A program made the translations under genes and the position numbers. Below, piece by piece: positions 17,741 to 25,802 of a stretch of 64,000 nucleotides of DNA (its first letter is position 1; each line of letters begins with the position of its first letter). The notes below the pieces were generated by a model. It saw only the letters and a program-made list of their open reading frames with translations. It ran no database searches and was not told the origin of the DNA. This DNA comes from an uncultured Collinsella sp. (lineage in GTDB: Bacteria > Actinomycetota > Coriobacteriia > Coriobacteriales > Coriobacteriaceae): the NCBI GenBank assembly GCA_934654775.1, contig CAKUGR010000014.1, forward strand, positions 13,764 through 77,763. Direction: 5' to 3'.

Positions 17741-19102
17741 ATGTTGCGCAGGAAAATCGCTGATGAGCTTGATTGTTGGCAGAGATCCATTGAACGAAAG
17801 GCGTTGTTCGTCACGGGTTCTCGCCAAATCGGTAAGAGCTACTCGATTCGCGAGTTCGGGAAGTCAAACTACGCAACCTATATCGAGCTCAATCTCGCGG
17901 AAAACCGCCAGGCAAAAGACGCCCTTCTCGGGGCGAGGGATGCTGATGACTTCATCAGCAGGGTGACGCTTCTCACGGGCAAGTCGATAGCGCCGGGCAA
18001 AACTCTCGTATTTATCGATGAGGTGCAGGAGGCGCCGGACATCATGACGATGGCCAAGTTCCTTGTCGAGGACGGCCGTTGTCGCTGGGCGTTCTCGGGG
18101 TCCATGCTTGGGACCCAATTCAAGGGCGTCAGGTCTTATCCCGTGGGGTACGTCCATGAGCTCAGGATGTTCCCGCTGGATTTTGAGGAGTTCAGCTGGG
18201 CGATTGAGGTGAGCGAAGAGGCGAGGCGCTCGATTCGCGATGCGTGCCGCAACGAGACGCCGGTTCCTGGTTATATTCACGACGCAATGATGGCTAACTT
18301 CAGGACCTATATCGTCGTTGGCGGTATGCCGGAGGTCGTGCAGCGATTCCTCGACACGCAGGGTGATCTGGCGTCCGTCCACCAGCTTCAGTCCGATCTG
18401 AACGGGCAATACCGTCGGGATATCTCAAAATACGCGAACGGACGCGCGCTCCAGGTGCAGAGCATTTTCGACCAGCTGCCCGTCATGCTGGAGGGCGAGA
18501 ACAAGCGTTTCGTGCTCAACTCCATAGATCCCAAGGCGCATTACGAGAAATACCAGCGAGATTTTGTCTGGCTTGTCGATGCCGGCGTCGCTCTCAAGAC
18601 CGACATCGTGACCGAGCCCAAGTCCCCGCTGCTTAAGACGGCACGGCCGTCCCAGTTCAAGCTGTACCAGTCCGATACCGGGATGCTGATGGCCCGTTAT
18701 CCTATCGGGGTCGCCCAGGCGGCGTACCTCGACAGCAAGGAGCCCAACCTCGGCGGCGTGTACGAAAACGTGGTGGCTCAGCAGCTGGCTGCCCAAAATC
18801 GCCAGCTTTACTACTATCAGACAAAAAAGCGCGGTGAAGTGGACTTTGTGGTTGACGGACCGGATGGAACGGCTGTTCCGATCGAGGTTAAATCGGGCTC
18901 CTACTACCATGCGCACGCCGCACTCGGCCATGTGCTTGAAACGGCCGAGTATGGCGTAAAACGCGGGATTGTTTTCTCGAGAGGCAACGTTGAGCGTGAC
19001 GGGGGCGTTCTCTATCTGCCTCTGTATGCGATCTGGACCCTTTCGGATGTTTTTGGTGACTCCCGTGCCGAGGGGATAAAGCTGGAGGTCAAACCCGTCT
19101 AG
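17741..19102 (+). CDS. AAA+ ATPase with C-terminal DUF4143-like nuclease fold
   Basis: A 453-residue protein. Walker A is 'TGSRQIGKSYSI', Walker B 'TLVFIDEVQEAP', and a sensor-like 'RWAFSGSMLG' follows. The middle contains 'IVVGGMPEVVQRFLDT', typical of this ATPase class, and the C-terminus 'KKRGEVDFVVDGPDGTAVPIEVKSG' has the D..EVK arrangement of a PD-(D/E)XK fold. Such proteins are common in bacterial accessory regions and their role is poorly known. GGGAG at 17731-17735 supports ATG 17741. It lies between two copies of the P4 repeat and of the 3' end of the preceding gene, suggesting insertion as a unit. Confidence 0.85.
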   Translation: MLRRKIADELDCWQRSIERKALFVTGSRQIGKSYSIREFGKSNYATYIELNLAENRQAKDALLGARDADDFISRVTLLTGKSIAPGKTLVFIDEVQEAPDIMTMAKFLVEDGRCRWAFSGSMLGTQFKGVRSYPVGYVHELRMFPLDFEEFSWAIEVSEEARRSIRDACRNETPVPGYIHDAMMANFRTYIVVGGMPEVVQRFLDTQGDLASVHQLQSDLNGQYRRDISKYANGRALQVQSIFDQLPVMLEGENKRFVLNSIDPKAHYEKYQRDFVWLVDAGVALKTDIVTEPKSPLLKTARPSQFKLYQSDTGMLMARYPIGVAQAAYLDSKEPNLGGVYENVVAQQLAAQNRQLYYYQTKKRGEVDFVVDGPDGTAVPIEVKSGSYYHAHAALGHVLETAEYGVKRGIVFSRGNVERDGGVLYLPLYAIWTLSDVFGDSRAEGIKLEVKPV

Positions 19103-19114
19103 GGCCAGTTCCGA

Positions 19115-19204
19115 ATGCCCGGCAACGAGCCCGGTACGGCCAAGTTCTGCTGCCCCGAGGTCGATACGTTAAACGTCTGGCTCGCCGAGATCGTCAACGA
19201 GTAA
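19115..19204 (+). pseudogene. Duplicated 3' end of the TIGR04076-like gene
   Basis: Thirty codons from ATG to stop match the last codons of the gene ending at 17431 with only a few substitutions, ending 'TLNVWLAEIVNE' instead of 'TLNVWLAEIVDE'. There is no complete gene here. It marks the right boundary of the duplicated segment around the AAA+ gene. Confidence 0.8.
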
Positions 19205-19330
19205 TCGAGCGAGGATTTTCTCCCGCCTAGGTGACGAGGGTGGATTATCTCCCGTTTTGGATGCAGTTTCGCGCTCAAAGTGGGAGATAATCCACCCTCG
19301 ATTTGCATATGGGAGAAAATCCTCCCTCGG
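19204..19330. repeat. Family P4 nested inverted repeat, copy 2
   Basis: Outer arms TCGAGCGAGGATTTTCTCCC and GGGAGAAAATCCTCCCTCG, inner arms GAGGGTGGATTATCTCCC and GGGAGATAATCCACCCTC. Compared with copy 1 several changed bases are matched by changes in the opposite arm. The shared core GTTTTGGATG and GCGCTCAAAGT is retained. Confidence 0.8.
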
Positions 19331-19365
19331 TGTATGCCGATGGCGCGGTTCGCGCGCTCGATAAC

Positions 19366-19812
19366 CTATAGTTGCTCGAGCATGGCGGTACAACCGTCGA
19401 GCACGTCGCGGTAGGTGGCATCGAAGTTGCCGGTGTACCAGGGATCGGCCACGTCGCCGGGGCGCTCGGTCCAATCGAGCAAGCGCGTAATCTTGTCTGT
19501 GGGGTCGTCGCCAAAGATGCGACGCAGGCCACGCGCGTTCTCAGCATCCATATAGACAATATGATCCCAGTCGCCATACTCCGCGCGACGCACCTGACGC
19601 GCGCGATGTGCTACGACGGGAATCCCGACCTCGCGCAGCTTGGCAACGGTGCCGCGATGTGGCGTGTTGCCGATCTCCTCGGTCGAGGTCGCAGCAGAAT
19701 CGATAACGAACTCCGCCTCGCGTCCGGCACGGCGCACCAGCTCAGTAAACACCGACTCAGCCATCGTCGAGCGACAAATGTTCCCATGGCAGATAAACAG
19801 GATTTTATGCAC
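19366..19812 (-). CDS. Low-molecular-weight protein tyrosine phosphatase
   Basis: A 148-residue protein from GTG 19812, which has GGAG 7-8 bases upstream. The N-terminal 'ILFICHGNICRSTMAE' is the C(X)5RS phosphate-binding loop, and 'VADPWYTGNF' near the end supplies the general-acid Asp. The length matches the LMW-PTP family (about 150). It is cytosolic and acts on phosphotyrosine proteins or small phosphates. A remnant of a second copy of the 5' end lies at 23955-23999, on the other side of the DGQHR/methylase unit. Confidence 0.9.
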   Translation of the reverse strand: MHKILFICHGNICRSTMAESVFTELVRRAGREAEFVIDSAATSTEEIGNTPHRGTVAKLREVGIPVVAHRARQVRRAEYGDWDHIVYMDAENARGLRRIFGDDPTDKITRLLDWTERPGDVADPWYTGNFDATYRDVLDGCTAMLEQL

Positions 19813-19833
19813 GGAAGATCTCCTATCTAAGGA

Positions 19834-19894
19834 TGTGACAAAGGGACCGCTCACAATGTGACAAAGAGACAGTCCCTTAGTCACATTGTGAGCG
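19834..19894. repeat. Family P1 palindrome, compound copy (2 of 6)
   Basis: A half copy TGTGACAAAGGGAC (19834-19847) is followed by a full copy (19857-19885) with arms TGTGACAAAGAGAC / GTCCCTTAGTCACA. The whole is enclosed by CGCTCACAATGTGAC and GTCACATTGTGAGCG. It lies just upstream of the phosphatase gene. Confidence 0.75.
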
Positions 19895-20077
19895 CTAAAC
19901 GGGTCTGCTGCCTTTCTTTATGGCCATCGCTGGCTCGTTTCTAATGAACAGGGCCCCGACGCGATACGTGTTTATTATCGCTACCAGGGCTGGAGGTTGT
20001 CCGCGTTGCGCCATGGGAACCCGCCAGATATTTCGATACGCGGCCTTCTCATCATGGGCGCGATACGAGGAAGCTGT

Positions 20078-20502
20078 TCACTTTTGGGAACAGCCCCGCG
20101 TAGTCAGCTGTAAACTTAGGAGGTCTTTGCTATGGATGCCGCCGTCATCAGCAACGTGACTTAGGTAATCGAAATATTCCTTAATCGCCGCAGCCACACC
20201 GTCCTTGCAGCAGGTTGGGCTCAAGGCAACGAGCGTATCGGCCTCATAATCGAAGACCAAGCCGATGACATCGCATTCGCTACCACCAGCATCACCGAAA
20301 ACACCGGCGGTAGCTTTCTCGAGGAACACCTCGATTGCGACTCCTCGAGCGCGTGGCGATCGCCTGGCTGGTGACCGATCTCGCAATGATCGACCGCGCA
20401 GTCAGATTTGACTACCTTAAAATGCTCGTCATCAATGAAAGGAGCGCGATGATTCGCCGTCACATCGGCTGCATGACCTGCGAGCTCGCCTAGGCTCAAC
20501 AC
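20078..20502 (-). pseudogene. Probable frameshifted hypothetical gene
   Basis: Two overlapping minus-strand frames read as one protein if a one-base shift occurs near 20340. The upstream frame ends 'HCEIGHQPGDRHALE' and the downstream frame continues 'VAIEVFLEKATAGVFGDAGG', then 'YEADTLVALSPTCCKDGVAA' and 'IKEYFDYLSHVADDGG'. No ribosome site is clear and no family was recognised. The rest of the 19895-20575 stretch shows nothing else supportable. It may instead be non-coding. Confidence 0.35.
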
Positions 20503-20575
20503 GGGCGGTGCCGCAAATTTCCCTTCGAGCTATCCCCCGCGATGCATATCCCTGGTGCCCGGGAAAAGGATCCGC

Positions 20576-22867
20576 CTACAGAGTCATGATGTCCAATGAC
20601 TGAATCTTGTCATAGTAGTCGCATATAAGCTCATACTGATCGTGGCTCACGCTATAGTTTTTTGTGCTAAGCAACTGCTTCCTGACCGTACTCAAAGCCG
20701 ACATCCACTCAGTAGAATCGGTCTTGTTATGCGCCTTCCCGTCATCAATAAGGCGCTCGAAATAGCTCTTAAACAGTTTACTCCAATTCTGAGACCAGGT
20801 GGCAACTTTTCGGCATTCTTCCAGTGTTACCTCGCGCCATGGCTCTTGTTTGGCTCCCGTTTCGAATTCCCGATCAGATGCACGTTTGTTAAGCGTGCTA
20901 AAAACTGGTCTGTCGACGCCGACACGCAACCAATCAGTGCCGTATTCCTGGCTTAAAAGCTTCTCAAAATCGTTGGCGATGCGTTCTTCAATTGCAGTCA
21001 ATTTTGAAAGCGAATCTTCGTTATATTGCATGCTGTTGTCTCTGATCCAGTCGCTTAGCCCTTCAGGAGCAAATTCCTTATGGGCCTCATGCACGATTTG
21101 TCTGAATTTAAAATGGCAATCTCTGGTAGCATTTCCTCCATATTTTTTCGTAAACGAATCTCGCTGTCCGCGGTCAAGCTGTTCTATATGATTTACCAAT
21201 GGAAGCAAATAAAATGATGCATCCTCGACCAAATCATCTATTTCGGCATTTCTGATATCAATTGCGTTGGAATCGCGAAGATGCTGCAGAATGTCTGCAA
21301 AGATGCATATGAGGGCATATATACCTACGTTAACGGTGAAGATGGCTCCTTCTTTGTTCGAACGCTCCCATTCATCGGGGCTAGCGCTTCTTACATACGC
21401 TAGGCAACCAATCAGATATTTGCGAATTTTCTCATAAGACGTGTCGATATTTCCATACTCGAAAAGACCATCTTGGACCATGGATCCTTTTTTGTATTTG
21501 CCCAGATAGCCAGCTTTATCAATAGCGCTATCAATAAACGGAAGCGTTATCGAACGGCAGGGTCCCTTTGTGTTTTCTCCAACAATAACCCGATCGTATA
21601 ACGGAGAACGCTTAATTTCCCCAAGGTCTTGCGCAATTCTCGAGCGCAGGGCTTTTTGTCTATCGGAAACATCCTTTGCATCCCAAAGCAAGTCGGCATT
21701 CAGCGTGGTGCGCAATGTTTGGGGAACGGCCTTCTGCTTTTCATTGATATCCATGAACATCTTTATTTGCTCGATATTGTCCATATCGTAGAAGGCGACA
21801 ACAGGAATGGTGTCGGATTCAGCGTGGTCGCTATCGGCGTATCCATACAGCCTGTGCTGCCCATCAATAACGTAAATCGAGCGATACTTTTTAGGAAGCT
21901 CCAGTATTCCGATTCTCGAATCAGAGTCGTTTGGCTGGTTCTTTTTCGGTGCTTGCTCGAAACGCGGTGATTCGTTTGCAACATTGACAATGATGGAGTT
22001 CGGGAAAAATCCCCCATCATTAACAAATTTTTGAATATCCTTCAGGCGGTTCTTTTTGATAAGCCTTTGATATGTTGGCAAGACCTCATCAGGCTGGGCG
22101 CTATTTCGATGAAGGATGTACGACATCTTAAGAAGCTTGGAGGGTTCAATAGAGAATGAGTAGTAGGCGCGCCCTCCCATTTTCCCCTTGATTGCAGCGA
22201 CCCTTGTGTCCATCCCGGCTATCTCTTGATTGGCAAACAGGTTACCTAGCAGCTGATATCTCGTTGCTTTTCCTAGCGTTTTCCCAAGGGCCTCATAATA
22301 GTCGATAGTGGTTTCATCAAAATGCTTAATATTTTTTGCCGCTAGCAAATCTTTATTTTTGTCACCAAGGTCGTAGTTGTTCGTTGCGAATACGCAGACC
22401 ATTTTTTGAGTCGGAAACTTTTGCTTGAGCTGGTTAAACACATGCCTTCTATAGTCGGCGATTGCTTCGATATCGGTCTTAAAGTTGCTTTGGGTGCCTG
22501 GCCTGTTTGCGCACTTGCATTCAATTAGCAGCAAGATTTCGTTGTCCGCAGCAAGGACGTCAATCTGCTTGCTCGAAGACTTCCCATTTTGGCAATAGTC
22601 AACAGAGAAGGATCTGTCTCTGTTCATGTGGGAAAAACCAAGTTTGTACAGCATCGTCCACACACGATTCTCGAAAATCTCGTCAGTGGGTTTTTTCTTC
22701 TTTAGCTTGACTCGCCTTCTTGCAAGCGTTCGGTCAAACTCCCAACCGTCCGACTCATAGCGCGCTTGAGCTTCTTCAACCTGCGTTGTGAAGATGTAGT
22801 CCTTTGTTCGCTCGCGTTTGGCAGAGTCCAGCTCTTTCCCAGAGACAATTTCGCTAAGCCAGTCCAT
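20576..22867 (-). CDS. DGQHR-domain protein with N-terminal PD-(D/E)XK nuclease-like domain
   Basis: A 763-residue cytosolic protein. A basic N-terminus ('RRRVKLKKKKPTDE') precedes a restriction-endonuclease-like segment: 'QIDVLAADNEILLLIECKCA' gives Asp103 and Glu116-Cys-Lys118, the expected metal-binding and catalytic residues. The centre has 'IYVIDGQHRLYGYA' (DGQHR at 335-339) and 'FMDINEKQKAVP', hallmarks of the DGQHR/DndB family, which is linked to DNA phosphorothioation control. The C-terminal ~300 residues are helical and not recognised. The gene overlaps the methyltransferase stop by 14 bp. Codon use is A/T-rich compared with its neighbours, suggesting transfer. It may cut or sense DNA according to modification; that is inference. 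Confidence 0.8.
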   Translation of the reverse strand: MDWLSEIVSGKELDSAKRERTKDYIFTTQVEEAQARYESDGWEFDRTLARRRVKLKKKKPTDEIFENRVWTMLYKLGFSHMNRDRSFSVDYCQNGKSSSKQIDVLAADNEILLLIECKCANRPGTQSNFKTDIEAIADYRRHVFNQLKQKFPTQKMVCVFATNNYDLGDKNKDLLAAKNIKHFDETTIDYYEALGKTLGKATRYQLLGNLFANQEIAGMDTRVAAIKGKMGGRAYYSFSIEPSKLLKMSYILHRNSAQPDEVLPTYQRLIKKNRLKDIQKFVNDGGFFPNSIIVNVANESPRFEQAPKKNQPNDSDSRIGILELPKKYRSIYVIDGQHRLYGYADSDHAESDTIPVVAFYDMDNIEQIKMFMDINEKQKAVPQTLRTTLNADLLWDAKDVSDRQKALRSRIAQDLGEIKRSPLYDRVIVGENTKGPCRSITLPFIDSAIDKAGYLGKYKKGSMVQDGLFEYGNIDTSYEKIRKYLIGCLAYVRSASPDEWERSNKEGAIFTVNVGIYALICIFADILQHLRDSNAIDIRNAEIDDLVEDASFYLLPLVNHIEQLDRGQRDSFTKKYGGNATRDCHFKFRQIVHEAHKEFAPEGLSDWIRDNSMQYNEDSLSKLTAIEERIANDFEKLLSQEYGTDWLRVGVDRPVFSTLNKRASDREFETGAKQEPWREVTLEECRKVATWSQNWSKLFKSYFERLIDDGKAHNKTDSTEWMSALSTVRKQLLSTKNYSVSHDQYELICDYYDKIQSLDIMTL

Positions 22868-23708
22868 CGATATCCCCTATCCTCGCTTGAGGAATATTAG
22901 TAAATATATATTCCTGAGTGTTTCCTCGACGTGCATTGCGACCACCTAAAGTGCTGCTGCGAGAAACATCTAGTTTGATACTGCCAGGAGAGAACAAGTC
23001 ATCAATTACTTCATGATGAGCGTTCGTAAGAATATAGAAGGCGCCAAGTTCGGAAATGGCGTCGATGCAACTCTTCAATTCAAATTGGTCATCGAGAGAG
23101 AAAAGCTTCTTGTTGTATTCGATAAAACCATTGTTGTTGTGCGCGACCGTATACGGTGGGTCGAGAAAAACAAGATCTCCGGCCTTTACGTCTTTTAGTG
23201 ATTCTTCAAAAGAACGAGCGAGTAGCGTTGCCCCCTGCAAGGCTTCGCTTGCATGGCGAATTCGCTGAAAATTAAATTTATAGCTGTCTTTTTTCCCGTA
23301 AGGCACATTGTATTGGCCTTTTCGATTAACCCTATAAATGCCGTTGAACGATGTTCTGTTCAAGTAAATAAACCGAGCGGCTCTTCGTATCGAATCATCC
23401 GGTTCCTCTGACCGTATGGCGTAATACTGATCTTCATTTACGGCCCACTCGTCAATAATCTTGATTACGCTCTCGACGTTATCGCGAACTTCAACGTAAG
23501 TGTTAATGAGTTCTTCGTTGATGTCCGAGAGGATCGCTCCGTCTGGAGACAAAGCAAAGAACACGGAGCCTCCGCCGAAAAATGGCTCGTGGTAATTATT
23601 GAAATCGAGGTCTTTAATCAAGCCCGGTAGGTATTTTATCAGCCAGTTCTTTCCTCCAGCCCACCGCAAGAACGGCTTTGAGCTTCTATTAAGGGAATGA
23701 TCCGACAT
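22854..23708 (-). CDS. D12-class (Dam-type) DNA adenine N6-methyltransferase
   Basis: A 284-residue protein. 'KPFLRWAGGKNWLIKYLP' near residue 11 is the SAM-binding motif of the D12 class. 'EPFFGGGSVFFAL' and 'LSDINEELINTY' follow in the usual order, and 'LVFLDPPYTVAH' has the catalytic DPPY at about 183-186. Family members (Dam, DpnM) methylate adenine, often in GATC; the site here cannot be read from sequence. It is the first gene of a two-gene unit with the DGQHR/nuclease gene. Only a weak ribosome site (GCGAGAG) precedes ATG 23708. Base composition is A/T-rich. A TATAAT-like box lies at about 23763-23768 on the minus strand. Confidence 0.9.
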   Translation of the reverse strand: MSDHSLNRSSKPFLRWAGGKNWLIKYLPGLIKDLDFNNYHEPFFGGGSVFFALSPDGAILSDINEELINTYVEVRDNVESVIKIIDEWAVNEDQYYAIRSEEPDDSIRRAARFIYLNRTSFNGIYRVNRKGQYNVPYGKKDSYKFNFQRIRHASEALQGATLLARSFEESLKDVKAGDLVFLDPPYTVAHNNNGFIEYNKKLFSLDDQFELKSCIDAISELGAFYILTNAHHEVIDDLFSPGSIKLDVSRSSTLGGRNARRGNTQEYIFTNIPQARIGDIDGLA

Positions 23709-23954
23709 CTAAACTCTCGCGTTCAATTCTTTGTCAAGGCCGATAATTACGCAATTGATGAACATTATATATTTCCTTGAGCTTCTTTCGAGAAGTAACT
23801 GAAGAACTATTAATGGTCTTGACGAACCTGGTTTTGACGAACGGTTCATGCGACTTATTTGAAACACCCCGTCGGCGGGACTCCATTAGCGTAAAAATGG
23901 CGTAGACCTCACTCAAATCAGAGCTGGAAACCTAAATTACATGCTGCCTCGACC

Positions 23955-23999
23955 TCACCTGCAAATGTTTCCGTGGCAGATAAACGTGAGTTTTATCAC
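23955..23999 (-). pseudogene. 5' remnant of a second LMW tyrosine phosphatase gene
   Basis: From GTG 23999 the frame reads VIKLTFICHGNICR and then stops. This matches the start of the intact phosphatase (V-H-K-I-L-F-I-C-H-G-N-I-C-R) with synonymous codon differences. The similarity ends at the catalytic loop, so this marks the edge of the A/T-rich segment. The stretch 23709-23954 contains no supportable gene. Confidence 0.7.
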
Positions 24000-24016
24000 G
24001 TTCCGAAACTCTTCAT

Positions 24017-24187
24017 TTATGAACTCTTTTCGACCGCCTGCCTCTTGATATGCAATCGGTCAAAACTTGTCGTTTTCCTCATCTCCTCATGCGACATGGT
24101 TGAGCATATCGAATTCGACGGGATCCTTTTCATCGGAATTGCCACATGCGCGATCAGACGTTCATTAACGCTGAGTGGAGATGCCAT
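24017..24187 (-). CDS. Possible small hypothetical ORF downstream of the toxin gene
   Basis: A 56-codon frame, MASPLSVNERLIAHVAIPMK onward, begins about 30 bp after the YafQ-like stop codon. The ribosome site is weak and no family was recognised. It may be chance. Confidence 0.2.
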   Translation of the reverse strand: MASPLSVNERLIAHVAIPMKRIPSNSICSTMSHEEMRKTTSFDRLHIKRQAVEKSS

Positions 24188-24216
24188 CTCTGTTGCTCTG
24201 AGCGATAAATAATCAT

Positions 24217-24507
24217 TTAGCGAAACAGCTCATCGTGGGGACCGGTTCTCTGGAAGACCGCAAGACCGTTGCCCGTTCTCCAGATGACAAGCCAGTCGCC
24301 GGCATTGGCAACGTGGCACTCGTTGCTGCCGGACCAGTTTCCTTTGAGCATGTGCATCTTGTGCCGTTGCCTCAAAATGCTCCTGGATTCATCGGTGTCT
24401 TCCGCAACGAGGCCGATAACCTCCTTGAGCAGGTCAAGGCTGTAGTGCTTCTTGGACAGCCTCTTCGAATCCTTCTGGAGCTGCGGGGTGAACTGAATCT
24501 CCAGCAT
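24217..24507 (-). CDS. yafQ: YafQ-family mRNA interferase toxin
   Basis: A 96-residue protein. 'FTPQLQKDSKRLSKKHYSLD' at the start, 'RHKMHMLKGNWSGSNECHVA', 'DWLVIWRTG' and the C-terminal 'FQRTGPHDELFR' follow the YafQ/RelE fold; YafQ proteins end in a similar H-x-x-L-F. Such toxins cleave mRNA on the ribosome. Length and the 2-bp gap to the upstream antitoxin gene fit a type II toxin-antitoxin pair. It sits at the edge of the accessory segment. Confidence 0.87.
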   Translation of the reverse strand: MLEIQFTPQLQKDSKRLSKKHYSLDLLKEVIGLVAEDTDESRSILRQRHKMHMLKGNWSGSNECHVANAGDWLVIWRTGNGLAVFQRTGPHDELFR

Positions 24508-24509
24508 CG

Positions 24510-24773
24510 CTAGAGTCCCATTGCGGAGAACATCTCGTCAGCGTTCTTGTAGCCATGCCCGCCTTTTGCGATGATCTCGTCGGCTTCGCGGATGCTTCGC
24601 AGACTCTCCTCGTTGGGCTCCGGATAGGCTAGGTTCAAGGGTATGCGGCGCTCGCGCACGATCTGGCGGTAGAAAGCTCGGGTGACGGAAGACAGGTCGA
24701 AGCCAAAGTCCTCGACGATGCGGGAGGCGTCGAGCTTGGTCTGCTCGTCAACGCGTACGGTAACAGAACTCAT
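24510..24773 (-). CDS. dinJ: DinJ/RelB-family antitoxin
   Basis: An 87-residue protein starting MSSVTVRVDEQTKLDASRIV, the ribbon-helix-helix N-terminus of RelB/DinJ antitoxins, followed by 'FGFDLSSVTRAFYRQIV' and 'IPLNL'. The start is ATG 24773 because AAAGGAG is correctly spaced for it but too close to ATG 24779. The C-terminal part should wrap the YafQ toxin. It probably represses its own promoter through the adjacent inverted repeat. Confidence 0.88.
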   Translation of the reverse strand: MSSVTVRVDEQTKLDASRIVEDFGFDLSSVTRAFYRQIVRERRIPLNLAYPEPNEESLRSIREADEIIAKGGHGYKNADEMFSAMGL

Positions 24774-24786
24774 GGCCATCTCCTTT

Positions 24787-24829
24787 CGTAAGACAATTAC
24801 ATAATAACGTCTTACGACATATATTTCAA
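24787..24829 (-). promoter_or_regulatory. Toxin-antitoxin promoter and operator
   Basis: Minus-strand TTGAAA (24824-24829) and TATTAT (24801-24806) are 17 bp apart. CGTAAGAC (24787-24794) and GTCTTACG (24809-24816) form a perfect inverted repeat that spans the -10 box, an expected binding site for a RelB/DinJ dimer. Confidence 0.75.
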
Positions 24830-24930
24830 AGAAAACAGGATCGAGGAGAGGGCATGGACGAGAAACTAGCGTCCGATCGTTTTACTCGACAATTTCGTGT
24901 ACTTCGAATACATGAAACATGGCCGGACAA

Positions 24931-24959
24931 TGTGGCAAAAGGACAGCCCCTTTGTCACA
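24931..24959. repeat. Family P1 palindrome (copy 3 of 6)
   Basis: TGTGGCAAAAGGAC / GCCCCTTTGTCACA, a slightly diverged copy in the gap between the toxin-antitoxin promoter and the RpiR gene. Confidence 0.7.
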
Positions 24960-25052
24960 TCAGGAAGCGCTGCTATCCCCTCGCCTGTTTGCGCTCTCGG
25001 CGGGCGAATCATTTTGCGAAAGGACCTAGACGGCAGCGATTTGTACCTAGCC

Positions 25053-25802
25053 TTATTTCCTAGCCAGTTTGAAATAGCGCTCAAATATCAATTCAAACAC
25101 GTAATAAAACATCAGGCGACTGTCGAGGTCCATGCTGCCCAAGCGGATTTCTTTTTGCACGGTGTAGATGGGGTAGTCGGCTAGTTTCGAGAGAGAATTC
25201 CGAGAAAAGCCGGTGAGCGTGACGATCTTGCATCCGCGCGTTTTGGCTATCGATGTGGCGTCAATAGACACCTGCGTCTCGCCGCTTACGGAAACGCTGA
25301 AGACCAGGTCGTTTTTGCCGAGGAGTTCTGCGTAGTGCCTCATGACATGGCGCTCACTGAGCGTATCGGTGTTCTTGCCCATGATCTTGAGCTTCTCCGC
25401 CATTTCTAGGCATGGGTATTTCGAAAAGCCCGAGCAGAAGAACACGATATGCGAGGCGTCCTGGATAAGACTCACGACGGAATCGATGACCCGATCGTTA
25501 AGTAAGTCTTTGGTCTGTACGAGCTGGGTGTCGAGCGGAAGTGCCTCGATAGTGAATCGATTGCGGTCAAGTGAGGCAGAATACGATCGTTTGAGCTCGG
25601 TGAACCCCGAGAAGCCAAGTTTATGAGCAAGCCTGACGATTGTATTGGGAGCGACGAAGAACCGCTCGGCAACGCTCTTAAGCGTGACGTCGTCAACATC
25701 ATCACGCAGCTCGATGATGTAGCGCATGATCTCGCTTTCGAGATCGTTGAGCTTGCTCTCGCCAGCTCGCACATGATCATAAAAAGATTCTTGATCTTTC
25801 AT
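25053..25802 (-). CDS. RpiR/MurR-family regulator of alpha-glucoside module 1
   Basis: A 249-residue protein from ATG 25802. The N-terminal RpiR helix-turn-helix reads 'LKSVAERFFVAPNTIVRLAH' then 'KLGFSGFTELKRSY'. The C-terminal SIS domain has 'HIVFFCSGFSKYPCLEMAEK' and 'LVFSVSVSGETQVSIDATSI', which bind phosphosugars. The start is uncertain: GAGGGG lies about 15 bases upstream, and an in-frame ATG at 25832 lacks a ribosome site. It is divergent from the GH4 gene, so it likely controls module 1 in response to a sugar phosphate. Confidence 0.85.
   Translation of the reverse strand: MKDQESFYDHVRAGESKLNDLESEIMRYIIELRDDVDDVTLKSVAERFFVAPNTIVRLAHKLGFSGFTELKRSYSASLDRNRFTIEALPLDTQLVQTKDLLNDRVIDSVVSLIQDASHIVFFCSGFSKYPCLEMAEKLKIMGKNTDTLSERHVMRHYAELLGKNDLVFSVSVSGETQVSIDATSIAKTRGCKIVTLTGFSRNSLSKLADYPIYTVQKEIRLGSMDLDSRLMFYYVFELIFERYFKLARK

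Noticed and set aside
20576..23708. Calling the unit a standard Dnd phosphorothioation system
   Set aside because: Only a DGQHR motif is shared; no cysteine desulfurase, DndC-like sulfurtransferase, DndD or DndE gene is visible.
23734..23916. A 60-codon minus-strand frame upstream of the methyltransferase
   Set aside because: No ribosome site and no recognisable features; it overlaps the likely promoter region.
16000..25000. An integrated phage or conjugative element
   Set aside because: No integrase, relaxase, structural phage gene or tRNA attachment site was found; the signs are limited to base composition and duplications.
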